A stretch of 64,000 bases of DNA from Lactobacillales bacterium (GTDB taxonomy: Bacteria > Bacillota > Bacilli > Lactobacillales > Streptococcaceae), in contig JAISJW010000021.1 in assembly GCA_031261175.1 (NCBI GenBank), positions 62,001 through 126,000 on the forward strand. Reading direction: 5' to 3'. This document shows positions 57,421 to 64,000 of this stretch, piece after piece. The notes under the pieces are model-generated. The model was given only the letters and a program-made list of their open reading frames with translations. It did no database searches and was not told the DNA's origin. How positions within the stretch are numbered: the stretch's first letter is position 1; each line of letters begins with the position of its first letter. The position numbers were made by a program, and so were the translations under genes.

Positions 57421-58275
57421 TTATTTGTTGAGAATCTTTTCCAAATATTTTACTTGAATGTCGATACGAGAGAAGTTGAATTCTTCCATAATTTCGATAA
57501 CGTGCTCGCAAGTAGCAGTTCCAAGTTCGCGATCACCGTAAGCAACTTCTAAAATACCTCGATAGAATTTAATTAGGACTTTTTCACGGACTGATCTATT
57601 TCCTAGTTCGCCAAACTCTTTATCCATTGTAATAAGGATTTTTTCAGCATTAAGCTTCTCGTTGTCCTCGATATATGATTCGAAGAAGTTGGCAAGTGCC
57701 GAGAAGATAAGATTGATATTATTTCGATCTAAGTGTTTGATTGAAATACTGCTGATAAATTTAGTGATTAGGTTATCTTTATGTTTAGGTTCGACAACGT
57801 CAAAGAGAATGGTGAACAACGATTTATCTAAGAACGTCCAAACGCTTAACTGTTGATAATAATTGCTCACAATTTTTTTCTCAGCCTTAGTGACTTCGCC
57901 TTCTTCTTCGATGGCAAAAATTAATTGTTTAATATAGATAGAAACAATCTGATATGTTTTTCTCGAAACAACGCTATATTCGTCATATAAACGTTTCAAT
58001 TCCTTAACGTTTTGCGCAGCATGGGCCAAGCGAATTCCGCTTATGACAGACTCAGCTTGATAAGCCTCAAAATTATTTGCCATCAAAATAAACTCATCCC
58101 AAGTGATAAGCATTTTGTCTAACAACATAATTACTTCTTCGGTTTTTAGCAATAAATTTCCTGCTTCAAACTTGATTAATCTATCACGCGAAATCCCCGT
58201 TTCTGCGATTGTTTCTGCGATTGACATTTTTCGGTCATCGCGTAATTCCCTATATAATATCCCAAAACTTTTCAT
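57421..58275 (-). CDS. Rgg/MutR-family transcriptional regulator
   Basis: 284 residues: an N-terminal helix-turn-helix of the XRE type (GILYRELRDDRKMSIAETIA, ISRDRLIKFEAGN) followed by an all-helical TPR-like domain to the C-terminus. That layout defines Rgg/GadR/MutR regulators (RRNPP superfamily), which bind imported peptide pheromones and switch nearby promoters. GGGGAG precedes the start. It lies 71 nt downstream of, and in the same direction as, a small secreted peptide gene with internal repeats, a likely pheromone source. No strong promoter is seen between the two, so read-through past the intervening hairpin may set its level. Confidence 0.85.
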   Translation of the reverse strand: MKSFGILYRELRDDRKMSIAETIAETGISRDRLIKFEAGNLLLKTEEVIMLLDKMLITWDEFILMANNFEAYQAESVISGIRLAHAAQNVKELKRLYDEYSVVSRKTYQIVSIYIKQLIFAIEEEGEVTKAEKKIVSNYYQQLSVWTFLDKSLFTILFDVVEPKHKDNLITKFISSISIKHLDRNNINLIFSALANFFESYIEDNEKLNAEKILITMDKEFGELGNRSVREKVLIKFYRGILEVAYGDRELGTATCEHVIEIMEEFNFSRIDIQVKYLEKILNK

Positions 58276-58297
58276 TTTTACTCCCCCTAAGGTAAAA

Positions 58298-58325
58298 AGA
58301 CAAGACCAATTAAGCCTTGTCTTCT
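58298..58325 (-). terminator. Hairpin between peptide gene and rgg
   Basis: Minus-strand AAGACAAG and CTTGTCTT pair around a ~9-nt loop, followed by TTTACC. It should end most peptide-gene transcripts and let some continue into the regulator. Confidence 0.75.
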
Positions 58326-58346
58326 ATGTGATTTTTAACTAGCTTT

Positions 58347-58529
58347 TTAGTTGTTGTAGTCGTGACCAGGACCATCACCACCATCGGTTTTACTGTTGTT
58401 ATAATCACCACTACCTGCAAGAACTACTGATGTTTTACCGTTATTGTAATCTCCGCTTCCGCTAACTGTTACAACAACTCCTGATGCCAAGCTTACTAAA
58501 ACTGCTACTACTGCTAATTTCTTTAACAT
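58347..58529 (-). CDS. Secreted small peptide with DYNN repeats, candidate Rgg pheromone precursor
   Basis: A 60-residue protein. The N-terminus is a signal peptide (MLKKLAVVAVLVSLASGV). The rest is a short repeat array: GSGDYNNGKTSVVLA, GSGDYNNSKTDGGDGPG, and a final HDYNN at the C-terminus, so DYNN occurs three times. AGGGGAG precedes the ATG. Its position directly before an Rgg-type gene, and its repeated mature-peptide-like units, suggest a precursor processed into signalling peptides. A secreted structural or antimicrobial peptide is the main alternative. I know of no named family. Confidence 0.65.
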   Translation of the reverse strand: MLKKLAVVAVLVSLASGVVVTVSGSGDYNNGKTSVVLAGSGDYNNSKTDGGDGPGHDYNN

Positions 58530-58574
58530 AATATTGCTCCCCTTTGAGTAATTAATCTCTTTGTTTATGTTGTA

Positions 58575-58603
58575 ATTATACCACTATAAAACTCAGAAAT
58601 GAG
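58575..58603 (-). promoter_or_regulatory. Promoter and dyad upstream of the peptide gene
   Basis: Minus-strand TATAAT (58575-58580) has no recognisable -35. Instead the dyad CTCA-GAAA-TGAG (58592-58603) covers the -35 position. This is the arrangement expected for a promoter that needs an activator such as the neighbouring Rgg protein. Confidence 0.45.
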
Positions 58604-58654
58604 CAGAATTTTTAAATTTTTAGTGAATTCTTAATATTTATAATTTACAACAAA

Positions 58655-58689
58655 AAGAACGAAGCAAGCATCCCGAAGGGCACTTGCCA
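58655..58689 (-). terminator. Terminator of hpf
   Basis: Minus-strand GCAAGTGCCC-TTC-GGGATGCTTGC, then TTCGTTCTTTTTG. The stem incorporates an ACTTGCC/GGCAAGT word, like uptake-sequence terminators in Neisseria. Confidence 0.65.
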
Positions 58690-58701
58690 CGCTCTGTGTT
58701 T

Positions 58702-59244
58702 TTATTCTGTTTCAATCAGACCATATCGGCCGTCTTTACGGGCGTAGACGATATTTACGTTGTCGTCTTCGGCGTCTTTAAAGACGTAGAATGGGTGACC
58801 TAACAAGTTCATTTGAAGGACAGCTTCCTCAGCGCTCATCGGCTTAGGCTCAACTGTTTTGTTACGAATGATATCGAAGTCGTTCGCGTGGTCAGCGACT
58901 GGTGTTTCTTCAAACACTGGATGTTCCGCTACGAAACGTCCGCTGCGTGCACGACGATGAATTTTAGTTTTATACTTGTGAATTTGACGCTCCAGCTTTT
59001 CGACAACAAAATCGATCGCTTGGTAAAGATCCGGCTCAGTGTCCTCAGCGCGCAAAGTTAAACGCGGCATCGGAATTGTAACCTCAACCTTAGCGGTTTT
59101 TTCCTTGTAAGTGCGAATGTTTACGTGAACCGTCGCCTCAACGTCGTTGAAATATTTTTCAAGCTTTTCAACACGTTTCACAGCGTAGTCACGAATCGCT
59201 TCAGTAACCTCGATGTTTTCTCCATGTACATTGTATGTGAACAT
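58702..59244 (-). CDS. hpf: Ribosome hibernation promoting factor, long form
   Basis: Long HPF binds the 30S decoding region and dimerises 70S ribosomes into inactive 100S particles. The 180-residue protein has the N-terminal S30AE/YfiA domain (TYNVHGENIEVTEAIRDYAV) and the C-terminal dimerisation tail (MSAEEAVLQMNLLGHPFYVF, NIVYARKDGRYGLIE). The ATG at 59244 is preceded by AAAGGAG. The frame extends 36 nt upstream without support. It has a strong promoter of its own. Confidence 0.95.
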   Translation of the reverse strand: MFTYNVHGENIEVTEAIRDYAVKRVEKLEKYFNDVEATVHVNIRTYKEKTAKVEVTIPMPRLTLRAEDTEPDLYQAIDFVVEKLERQIHKYKTKIHRRARSGRFVAEHPVFEETPVADHANDFDIIRNKTVEPKPMSAEEAVLQMNLLGHPFYVFKDAEDDNVNIVYARKDGRYGLIETE

Positions 59245-59363
59245 AATAAAAACTCCTTTCGACTGCCTACTCTCTCTCATTTATACTTTAATGAGAAATT
59301 TCCCGTCAGCCATAAATTTATTAGATTGGGCAATTGCACAACGCAACTACTAACCTTATATTC

Positions 59364-59392
59364 ATTATACGCCTTGTTTGAAATTTTGTAAA
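59364..59392 (-). promoter_or_regulatory. hpf promoter
   Basis: Minus-strand TTTACA (59387-59392), 17-nt spacer, TATAAT (59364-59369). The leader is about 110 nt long and contains no obvious structure. Confidence 0.75.
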
Positions 59393-59435
59393 CTTTTTAT
59401 AGAAAGTTTATTAAAAGCAAAACGCGGGCAAGTAA

Positions 59436-59461
59436 AACGACCTTCCGCCGGAAGGTCGTTT
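59436..59461 (-). terminator. Terminator of the WxL gene pair
   Basis: Minus-strand ACGACCTTCC-GGC-GGAAGGTCGT followed by TTTACTTG. A GGCAAGT word lies directly beside the stem. Confidence 0.8.
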
Positions 59462-59469
59462 GGTAGTGA

Positions 59470-60624
59470 TTAATTCATAGTTAAATTGAAATAACCTTTT
59501 TCGGTGCGAATTCTAACGGTCGTTTCACTATTAAAGATTACATTATAATAAAAAGGAAGCCCTCCATTCCCTTCATCTTGAACGGCGTACGGTGGTATTA
59601 ATGTGATTTGATTTCCAGAAATCGTCGCTTCGGCTTCGGTATCTATACCCTCGTTGGCATTCACAATTTTTGCATAAAATATATCTTTTCCAATAGTTGC
59701 CATTTGTGCTGGGGATAGCCCGAGATAGTAATACCCTCCGTTATTCCCGAGGGCGGAGAATGTCATATACTGCTCTGAAATATTTGACGGAGTTGAAGAT
59801 AACGTCCATACCAAATCAGCGTGATAGGTGACGCCAACTTTAGGTCTGTCGGCAGCCGGCACAATTAGTTGAACTCCATCCGATTTGCCCCGAGTGTTTG
59901 TTATGCTATCAATTTTCCCATCTACGCCGGTAATCGTACCATCAAAAGTTTCATCGTGATTTGTTGAAACCGGACCGAAGACATAACTCCATTTCGCTCC
60001 GTTCACCATGTTAGCTGATGTGGCAGCGTGCGAAAGAATAGTCTTCGCTTCCGCTCCGGGAACGAAATAATCAGTTCCGCCATTTGTATATGCGGTTCCA
60101 TCCCAAGTAATCCCTGCGATGTCATTTAAGACGTTACCTGTAGTTATTTTCAGCTTTGTCGTTTCCAGCGTATCCGATCCGGTTGTAAACTTGTTAGCGA
60201 GTTGTAATTTCAAATCCCAATTGAACGTTCCATCCGTGTAGTCAACAACTTGCGCAAACGGGTTTAACCAGCCTGTTGTTTTATCATCGACTAGCGCTGG
60301 GACTTGCCGAACTGAATAAGCTGATTCTTCTTTATAATTCACTTTAACTGTTCCAAAATCGAAATTCGGCGCATAAAGCAATTTCACGAAGCCAGAGCTT
60401 GTATTTTCATTGACCTGACACCATCCGTAATCGCCTTCGCTCTCCAAAACTTCGCTATCTAAATTGGAATTCGTTCCAGGCTGAACAATTCTTAAATCAC
60501 TCGTATCAAACTCAAATGCAACTTTACCATCTGTCGGGGTTGATTCTGCAAACGCCCCTGTTGGTGCGAGCATACTGAGTGTTACCACTGTAACCAGTGG
60601 TAATTTTAGGTTCCTAAAATCCAT
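59470..60624 (-). CDS. WxL domain surface protein (copy 1)
   Basis: 384 residues with a signal peptide (LPLVTVVTLSMLAPTGAFAE) and the two WxL signatures of the cell-wall-binding domain: WDL in TFNWDLKLQLANKF and WTL in DLVWTLSSTPSN. The start KVAFEFDTSDLRIVQPG is shared with copy 2. WxL proteins attach non-covalently to peptidoglycan and usually form complexes with DUF916 and small LPXTG partners. Neither partner is in the window. The gene follows copy 2 by 14 nt and is its tandem duplicate. Likely a surface adhesin or sensor component; the ligand is unknown. Confidence 0.85.
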   Translation of the reverse strand: MDFRNLKLPLVTVVTLSMLAPTGAFAESTPTDGKVAFEFDTSDLRIVQPGTNSNLDSEVLESEGDYGWCQVNENTSSGFVKLLYAPNFDFGTVKVNYKEESAYSVRQVPALVDDKTTGWLNPFAQVVDYTDGTFNWDLKLQLANKFTTGSDTLETTKLKITTGNVLNDIAGITWDGTAYTNGGTDYFVPGAEAKTILSHAATSANMVNGAKWSYVFGPVSTNHDETFDGTITGVDGKIDSITNTRGKSDGVQLIVPAADRPKVGVTYHADLVWTLSSTPSNISEQYMTFSALGNNGGYYYLGLSPAQMATIGKDIFYAKIVNANEGIDTEAEATISGNQITLIPPYAVQDEGNGGLPFYYNVIFNSETTVRIRTEKGYFNLTMN

Positions 60625-60638
60625 AATCTAAATCCCCT

Positions 60639-61874
60639 TTATTCAATAATTGTATAAGTCAGTTTGTGATATCCTGTCTCCGTGTGAAGCGTCACTTCGT
60701 GTGTGCCGAGAGTGATATCTGATGGAGTATATCCGTAAACCATTAATGTTGAGTAGTCTTGCGGTGCACCCGGAGCTCCTGCCATAGACGGCGTTCCGCG
60801 AAGATCCTTATTTTTTCCATCGATATATCCCTCAAGATAGGTAACTCCATTCGCCCCTATTTCTGTGATTACCTGGTCGGTGTACGGTAACGCTAGATAT
60901 ACACCATACCCTATAAGACCATATGGTTCTGTCTCGCTCCAATTATGTAACTGCGATTGACTAATGGTGGTTGTATAAGCGCTCGTTGTATAACCATCTT
61001 TAGGAGTTGAGCTTAGTGTCCATAACAAATCAGCCGTGTATAGACGTCCAACTTTCGGCTTAGCCGCCGCTGGCACTACTAATTGTACACCGGCAGTGCG
61101 GTCTCGTGATCCGGTAATAATTTTATCGACATAGGTATTAGCTGCAGCGCCATCGACTTTATCCACCAAATCTTGCGGCGCTGCAACTGAGCCGAAGACG
61201 TAACTCCATTTCGCTCCGTTAATCATCGTAGAATTAGTTGAACTATGATCTAAAATGTTAATGGTACCTAAGGCGTTCAGGGTATCGGTTGCTTGACCCC
61301 CCACTAATTTCGTATCCGTTCCTGGCCAAGACCACAAAGGAACATCATTCAGAACGTTACCAGCTCCAAATTTCAGATACGCACCCGTAAGGACATCGCT
61401 CGGGCTAGTCGCAAATTGAGACGCCAGAGTTAAATCCAACTTCCAATCCGTTTCGCCATTAGTAAAATCAGCTACTTGGGCAAATGGGTTGAGATAGCCG
61501 CCAGTTTCCCAATCGGCCGAGTCAACTTGCGCAGGTATTTTTAAAACATCATACGTTGCAGAGTCTTTATAGTTTGCTTTGACCGTTCCGAAATCGAAAT
61601 CCGGAGCGAATAATAATTGCACAAACCCGGAATTGTCATAAGCGTACGCCCCACCGGCCGCCCCGTTATTCAAGATATTAAAGTTAGGATACGTGGTGTT
61701 GGTATCAACCAAATGCGCATTAGTACCTGGCTGCACGATTCGCAAATCGCTCGAATCCAGTTCAAACGTGACCTTGCCGTCGGTTTCGGTTGTCGCCGCA
61801 AACGCCCCCGTTGGCGCGAGCAGACTAAGAGTTACCACTGTAACCAGTGGTAATTTTAGGTTCCTAAAATCCAT
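60639..61874 (-). CDS. WxL domain surface protein (copy 2)
   Basis: 411 residues. The signal peptide is almost identical to copy 1 (one Leu/Met change), and so is the DNA upstream of it, showing recent duplication of the 5' end. WxL signatures: WKL in ETDWKLDLTLASQF and WTL in DLLWTLSSTPKD. Between them the proteins share WSYVFG and KPKVG stretches but differ in the loops, consistent with diversifying surface regions. First gene of the pair, with its own promoter. Confidence 0.85.
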   Translation of the reverse strand: MDFRNLKLPLVTVVTLSLLAPTGAFAATTETDGKVTFELDSSDLRIVQPGTNAHLVDTNTTYPNFNILNNGAAGGAYAYDNSGFVQLLFAPDFDFGTVKANYKDSATYDVLKIPAQVDSADWETGGYLNPFAQVADFTNGETDWKLDLTLASQFATSPSDVLTGAYLKFGAGNVLNDVPLWSWPGTDTKLVGGQATDTLNALGTINILDHSSTNSTMINGAKWSYVFGSVAAPQDLVDKVDGAAANTYVDKIITGSRDRTAGVQLVVPAAAKPKVGRLYTADLLWTLSSTPKDGYTTSAYTTTISQSQLHNWSETEPYGLIGYGVYLALPYTDQVITEIGANGVTYLEGYIDGKNKDLRGTPSMAGAPGAPQDYSTLMVYGYTPSDITLGTHEVTLHTETGYHKLTYTIIE

Positions 61875-61915
61875 AATGTAAATCTCCTTTGTTTTGTAAA
61901 TTCTACATAATATAA

Positions 61916-61944
61916 ATTCTACTCCTCATTTTTATATTTCTCAA
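61916..61944 (-). promoter_or_regulatory. Promoter of the WxL pair
   Basis: Minus-strand TTGAGA (61939-61944), 17-nt spacer, TAGAAT (61916-61921). Confidence 0.65.
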
Positions 61945-61967
61945 ATATTTATGCAAAAAAATTCAAC

Positions 61968-61999
61968 AAAAAAAGTCGGCCTAAAAGCCGGCTTTTTCA
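61968..61999 (-). terminator. Terminator of the ANT(6)-like gene
   Basis: Minus-strand AAAAAGCCGGC-TTTT-AGGCCGACTTTTTTTG, a stem with a strong U tract just after the stop at 62004. Confidence 0.85.
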
Positions 62000-62003
62000 T
62001 AGT

Positions 62004-62867
62004 TTACATCAACAATCCTCGGCAATAAGCCCGAACGTTGTTTTCGTCTTCAAAATTATACTCATAGCCAAATTCATCCGCGACCGCCTGGGCGACCTTG
62101 CTAAAAATATTACTCGCCGCAATCAGCGCTGCTAAAATCTCATCAGGCTCAGCGCTCGAATAGGTCTTCAGATATTCCGCATATTTCCAATCATCCAGAT
62201 AATTGGCTAGATACTTGTTAAATTTCCCGAGATTCACATCAAACCCGTGCTCTATCGCAACGTACCAGTCGATCATCTTCTCAAGCTCGAGGCGCGTCAC
62301 CGTGTTGAGCATCTCGAACGCGTACGGATACTGCCCGCGCGCCGCACCTTTCGCAACGTTCTGCATCGTCCACCAAAACTCGTTGCAGCACCCCTTGTAC
62401 AGCGCCTTCTCAATTTTCTTGATTGGGTGGCGGTTTGACTTGCCCAGGTTTTCTGCTTTTAGAATCCCCTGCTCGTCGAAGAGCACCTGAATCGGCCGGT
62501 CCTTCTTCGCCTGGAAACTCGCACACTCGGCAGTCACCATCGTCAGGTCGATGCGCGTCCCGTCCTTGAAGAGCATCAACCACGCGTAGTCGTCGGGCAC
62601 CTCGCCGCACTCCGCCCACCCGAAATACATGCTCGACGGCTCCTGCACAATCGCCGGCTCGCCGAACACCTTGAACCAATCGCGGTCCATCATATACTTG
62701 GCAAGTGTCGGCATCTCGTCGACCACGTAAACTACGTCGTAGTCGCTGAGGTTGTCGACCGTGTCAGCCGGGTTCGCGCGCGAACCGCAGAGGTAGGCCG
62801 CTAGGATTTTCTCGTTGGCTTTCGCGGTGTCGTTGATTAGTTTCATCATTTCATCATAATTTCTCAT
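62004..62867 (-). CDS. Aminoglycoside 6-adenylyltransferase (ANT(6))-like nucleotidyltransferase
   Basis: 287 residues of the streptomycin adenylyltransferase family: nucleotidyltransferase motif AAYLCGSRANP, then LSDYDVVYVVD (the catalytic DxD), then WAECGEVPDDYAWLMLFKDG and RIDLTM. The start MRNYDEMMKLINDTAKANEK aligns with the family, so I chose the ATG at 62867; 11 further residues upstream come from the preceding terminator. No ribosome-binding site is present, but TATAAT ends 7 nt before the ATG. Chromosomal ANT(6)-like genes are common in Bacillota and do not always confer streptomycin resistance. Confidence 0.8.
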   Translation of the reverse strand: MRNYDEMMKLINDTAKANEKILAAYLCGSRANPADTVDNLSDYDVVYVVDEMPTLAKYMMDRDWFKVFGEPAIVQEPSSMYFGWAECGEVPDDYAWLMLFKDGTRIDLTMVTAECASFQAKKDRPIQVLFDEQGILKAENLGKSNRHPIKKIEKALYKGCCNEFWWTMQNVAKGAARGQYPYAFEMLNTVTRLELEKMIDWYVAIEHGFDVNLGKFNKYLANYLDDWKYAEYLKTYSSAEPDEILAALIAASNIFSKVAQAVADEFGYEYNFEDENNVRAYCRGLLM

Positions 62868-62873
62868 TCGTAA

Positions 62874-62879
62874 ATTATA
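62874..62879 (-). promoter_or_regulatory. -10 box of the ANT(6)-like gene, leaderless start
   Basis: TATAAT with 6 nt before the ATG, overlapping the tail of the preceding terminator. No clear -35. Confidence 0.45.
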
Positions 62880-62881
62880 AC

Positions 62882-62911
62882 ACAAAAAGCCACGAAACAC
62901 GCGGCTTTAAG
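62882..62911 (-). terminator. Terminator of the metallophosphoesterase gene
   Basis: Minus-strand AAAGCCGCG-TGTTT-CGTGGCTTT followed by TTGTG, shortly after the stop at 62917. Confidence 0.75.
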
Positions 62912-62916
62912 GTCTA

Positions 62917-63696
62917 TTATTTTTCAATTTCTTTGCGCCAGTTTCCATTTTCGTATTGTTCCCAAATAACGTTTGGGATCGCTTCGTCGTCTTCGGCGCA
63001 TTTGTCGATCATGTGATACAAGACTTTGTTGACGTAATTTATATTTTCTGTCATCGATGCGATTGTCAGATCCAGCCAAAGCGAGCCGTCTGGTTCTAGT
63101 TGACCAAAGTCGTAATTAGCTATTTTGAACTCGACTTCCACTTCGCCGTCGCTATCGATTATCGCATAGCTCGCCTCGCCCGGTTTTAGAATATCTTTCC
63201 CGGTTGCGATTCCGCCCGCCGTTCCTGGCCTGACGTTTACCGTTCCGTTTTCGTCTTCGACTAAATTTCTATTGTGGGCGTGCCCATTTAGGACGTAATC
63301 AACGTCTGGATCAATATCAAATTTTAGGTCGCCATGCGTGACGAAAAATCTATTTCCATCTAGCTCGATATCCACTTTATCAGGAATTTCGGATATCCAC
63401 TTCAAGTCTTCTTCGCTCAATCGTTCATAAGTTTTTAGGTTTGAACCGAATTGCTTATAATCGTTATAAAGCGTTCCGAGTTCACCTCGGTGCTGAGCCA
63501 GAATTTCACGCTCGCGATTGCCACTGACGATGATTGCGCCTTCGGCTTGAAGTTTTTTGATGCGTTCGATCATTTCCTGCGTGTATTGATAGAAATCCGT
63601 CAAGAAATCTCCGACGATAATTAGTTGGTCGCCTTTTGGGATGGAATCTAATGCAAAGATGTTCCCGTGTAAATCACCTATTACTACTATCTTCAT
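62917..63696 (-). CDS. Calcineurin-like metallophosphoesterase
   Basis: 259 residues with the five metal motifs of the family in order: GDLHGN, IIVGDFLTD, VSGNRERE (in place of GNHE), FVTHGDL and NGHAHN. This is the small Metallophos_2-type hydrolase fold, acting on phosphodiesters or phosphomonoesters with two metal ions; the substrate is unknown. The core ends near residue 190, and the last ~60 residues (LDLTIASMTENINYVNKVLY onward) form an added helical part. GGAGG precedes the ATG. Only 12 nt separate that site from the nested palindrome upstream. Confidence 0.83.
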   Translation of the reverse strand: MKIVVIGDLHGNIFALDSIPKGDQLIIVGDFLTDFYQYTQEMIERIKKLQAEGAIIVSGNREREILAQHRGELGTLYNDYKQFGSNLKTYERLSEEDLKWISEIPDKVDIELDGNRFFVTHGDLKFDIDPDVDYVLNGHAHNRNLVEDENGTVNVRPGTAGGIATGKDILKPGEASYAIIDSDGEVEVEFKIANYDFGQLEPDGSLWLDLTIASMTENINYVNKVLYHMIDKCAEDDEAIPNVIWEQYENGNWRKEIEK

Positions 63697-63708
63697 AACG
63701 TTTCCTCC

Positions 63709-63845
63709 AAACTGACTCCAAATGACCGGAAACCTGTGAAAAGCCCCTGTTTTTTACCAGTTTGAGTACATGTAGATTTTATATGTACTCAAACTGTCCA
63801 AAAAGAGGTCTGAATTCAAAGTTTTCGGTCATTCGGAGTCAGTTC
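63709..63845. repeat. Nested palindrome, copy 7
   Basis: About 137 bp. Outer arms AAACTGACTCCAAATGACCG and near complement (about 20 bp, the longest outer pair); inner stem with CAGTTTGAGTACATGTA and complement, close to copies 3 and 6. It fills the space between queA and the metallophosphoesterase. No promoter is visible between it and the latter gene, so it is either transcribed or carries the promoter. Confidence 0.88.
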
Positions 63846-63851
63846 TCATAG

Positions 63852-64000
63852 TTACTTAATAAACATCGCATCGCCAAAACTGAAAAAGCGATATTTTTCA
63901 TCAATTGCATGTTGATAGGCTACTAAAATCGTATCTCGGTCAGCAAATGCTGAGATCAACATCATCAAAGTCGACTTAGGTAAATGGAAATTGGTCGACA
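63852..64000 (-). CDS. queA: S-adenosylmethionine:tRNA ribosyltransferase-isomerase, C-terminal end
   Basis: Only the last 49 codons are in the window. The translation contains [40 protein letters not shown] and a final lysine, the C-terminal signature of QueA. QueA adds the epoxycyclopentane ring to preQ1 in tRNA during queuosine synthesis. The gene continues beyond position 64000. Identification is confident from this block alone. Confidence 0.93.
   Translation of the reverse strand, partial: STNFHLPKSTLMMLISAFADRDTILVAYQHAIDEKYRFFSFGDAMFIK

Overview
The window is a gene-dense chromosomal stretch from a low-to-mid G+C Gram-positive bacterium (Bacillota, class Bacilli, probably Lactobacillales or a close relative). 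This rests on family content: MurT/GatD, RqcH, WxL surface proteins, an Rgg-type regulator, a YneF/UPF0154 protein, YqeG, bifunctional AdhE, a cysteine desulfurase beside a DUF1831-like protein, class 1B PyrD with PyrK, and strong AGGAGG ribosome-binding sites. No phage, IS or plasmid backbone is visible. From 0 to 54 kb almost every gene is on the minus strand, and the few plus-strand genes there are single units.

Layout. 0-8 kb: HU, a large membrane protein, a MetH-reactivation/MetF pair, miaA, a GFA protein, rqcH and a CDF metal exporter. 8-19 kb: valS-VOC-prfA-prmC, pyrK-pyrD, pepF, an MFS exporter and truB. 19-26.6 kb: PspC and a membrane partner, an NrnA-like nuclease, the murT-gatD peptidoglycan amidation operon, a heterodimeric ABC exporter and yneF. 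26.6-34.6 kb: a 5'-nucleotidase-like HAD protein, cysS-trmFO, potABCD and yqeG. 34.7-46.2 kb: two orphan OppA-like lipoproteins, adhE plus a shrunken AdhE-like pseudoenzyme under two Rex-type operators, a branched-chain aminotransferase, a class B PBP and rpsT. 46.5-54 kb: two antibiotic-resistance-type ABC-F genes with leader/attenuator signals, DUF1831-nifS, ftsK and tRNA-Lys. 54-64 kb: two MFS exporters, a DUF1622 protein, an Rgg regulator with a repeat-containing secreted peptide gene, hpf, two WxL proteins, an ANT(6)-like gene, a metallophosphoesterase and the end of queA.

Three patterns cut across the annotation. (1) The heptamer GGCAAGT/ACTTGCC occurs about 75 times by manual count, against about 6 expected from base composition. 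It is evenly split between strands, lies in genes and terminators, and resembles a DNA uptake sequence. (2) Seven copies of a ~130-bp nested palindrome sit at the ends of transcription units. Arms co-vary between copies, the apical loop is conserved, and several copies supply the neighbouring stop codon. A second set of ~60-90-bp near-perfect hairpins does similar duty. (3) Four genes (miaA, murT, yqeG, the ANT(6)-like gene) have a TATAAT box only 6-10 nt before the start codon, so they are probably transcribed leaderless.

The best candidates for undescribed biology are the uptake-like word, the nested palindrome family, the Rgg/multi-repeat peptide pair, and the AdhE-derived pseudoenzyme encoded directly behind adhE. 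All calls are by reading alone; no database search was run.
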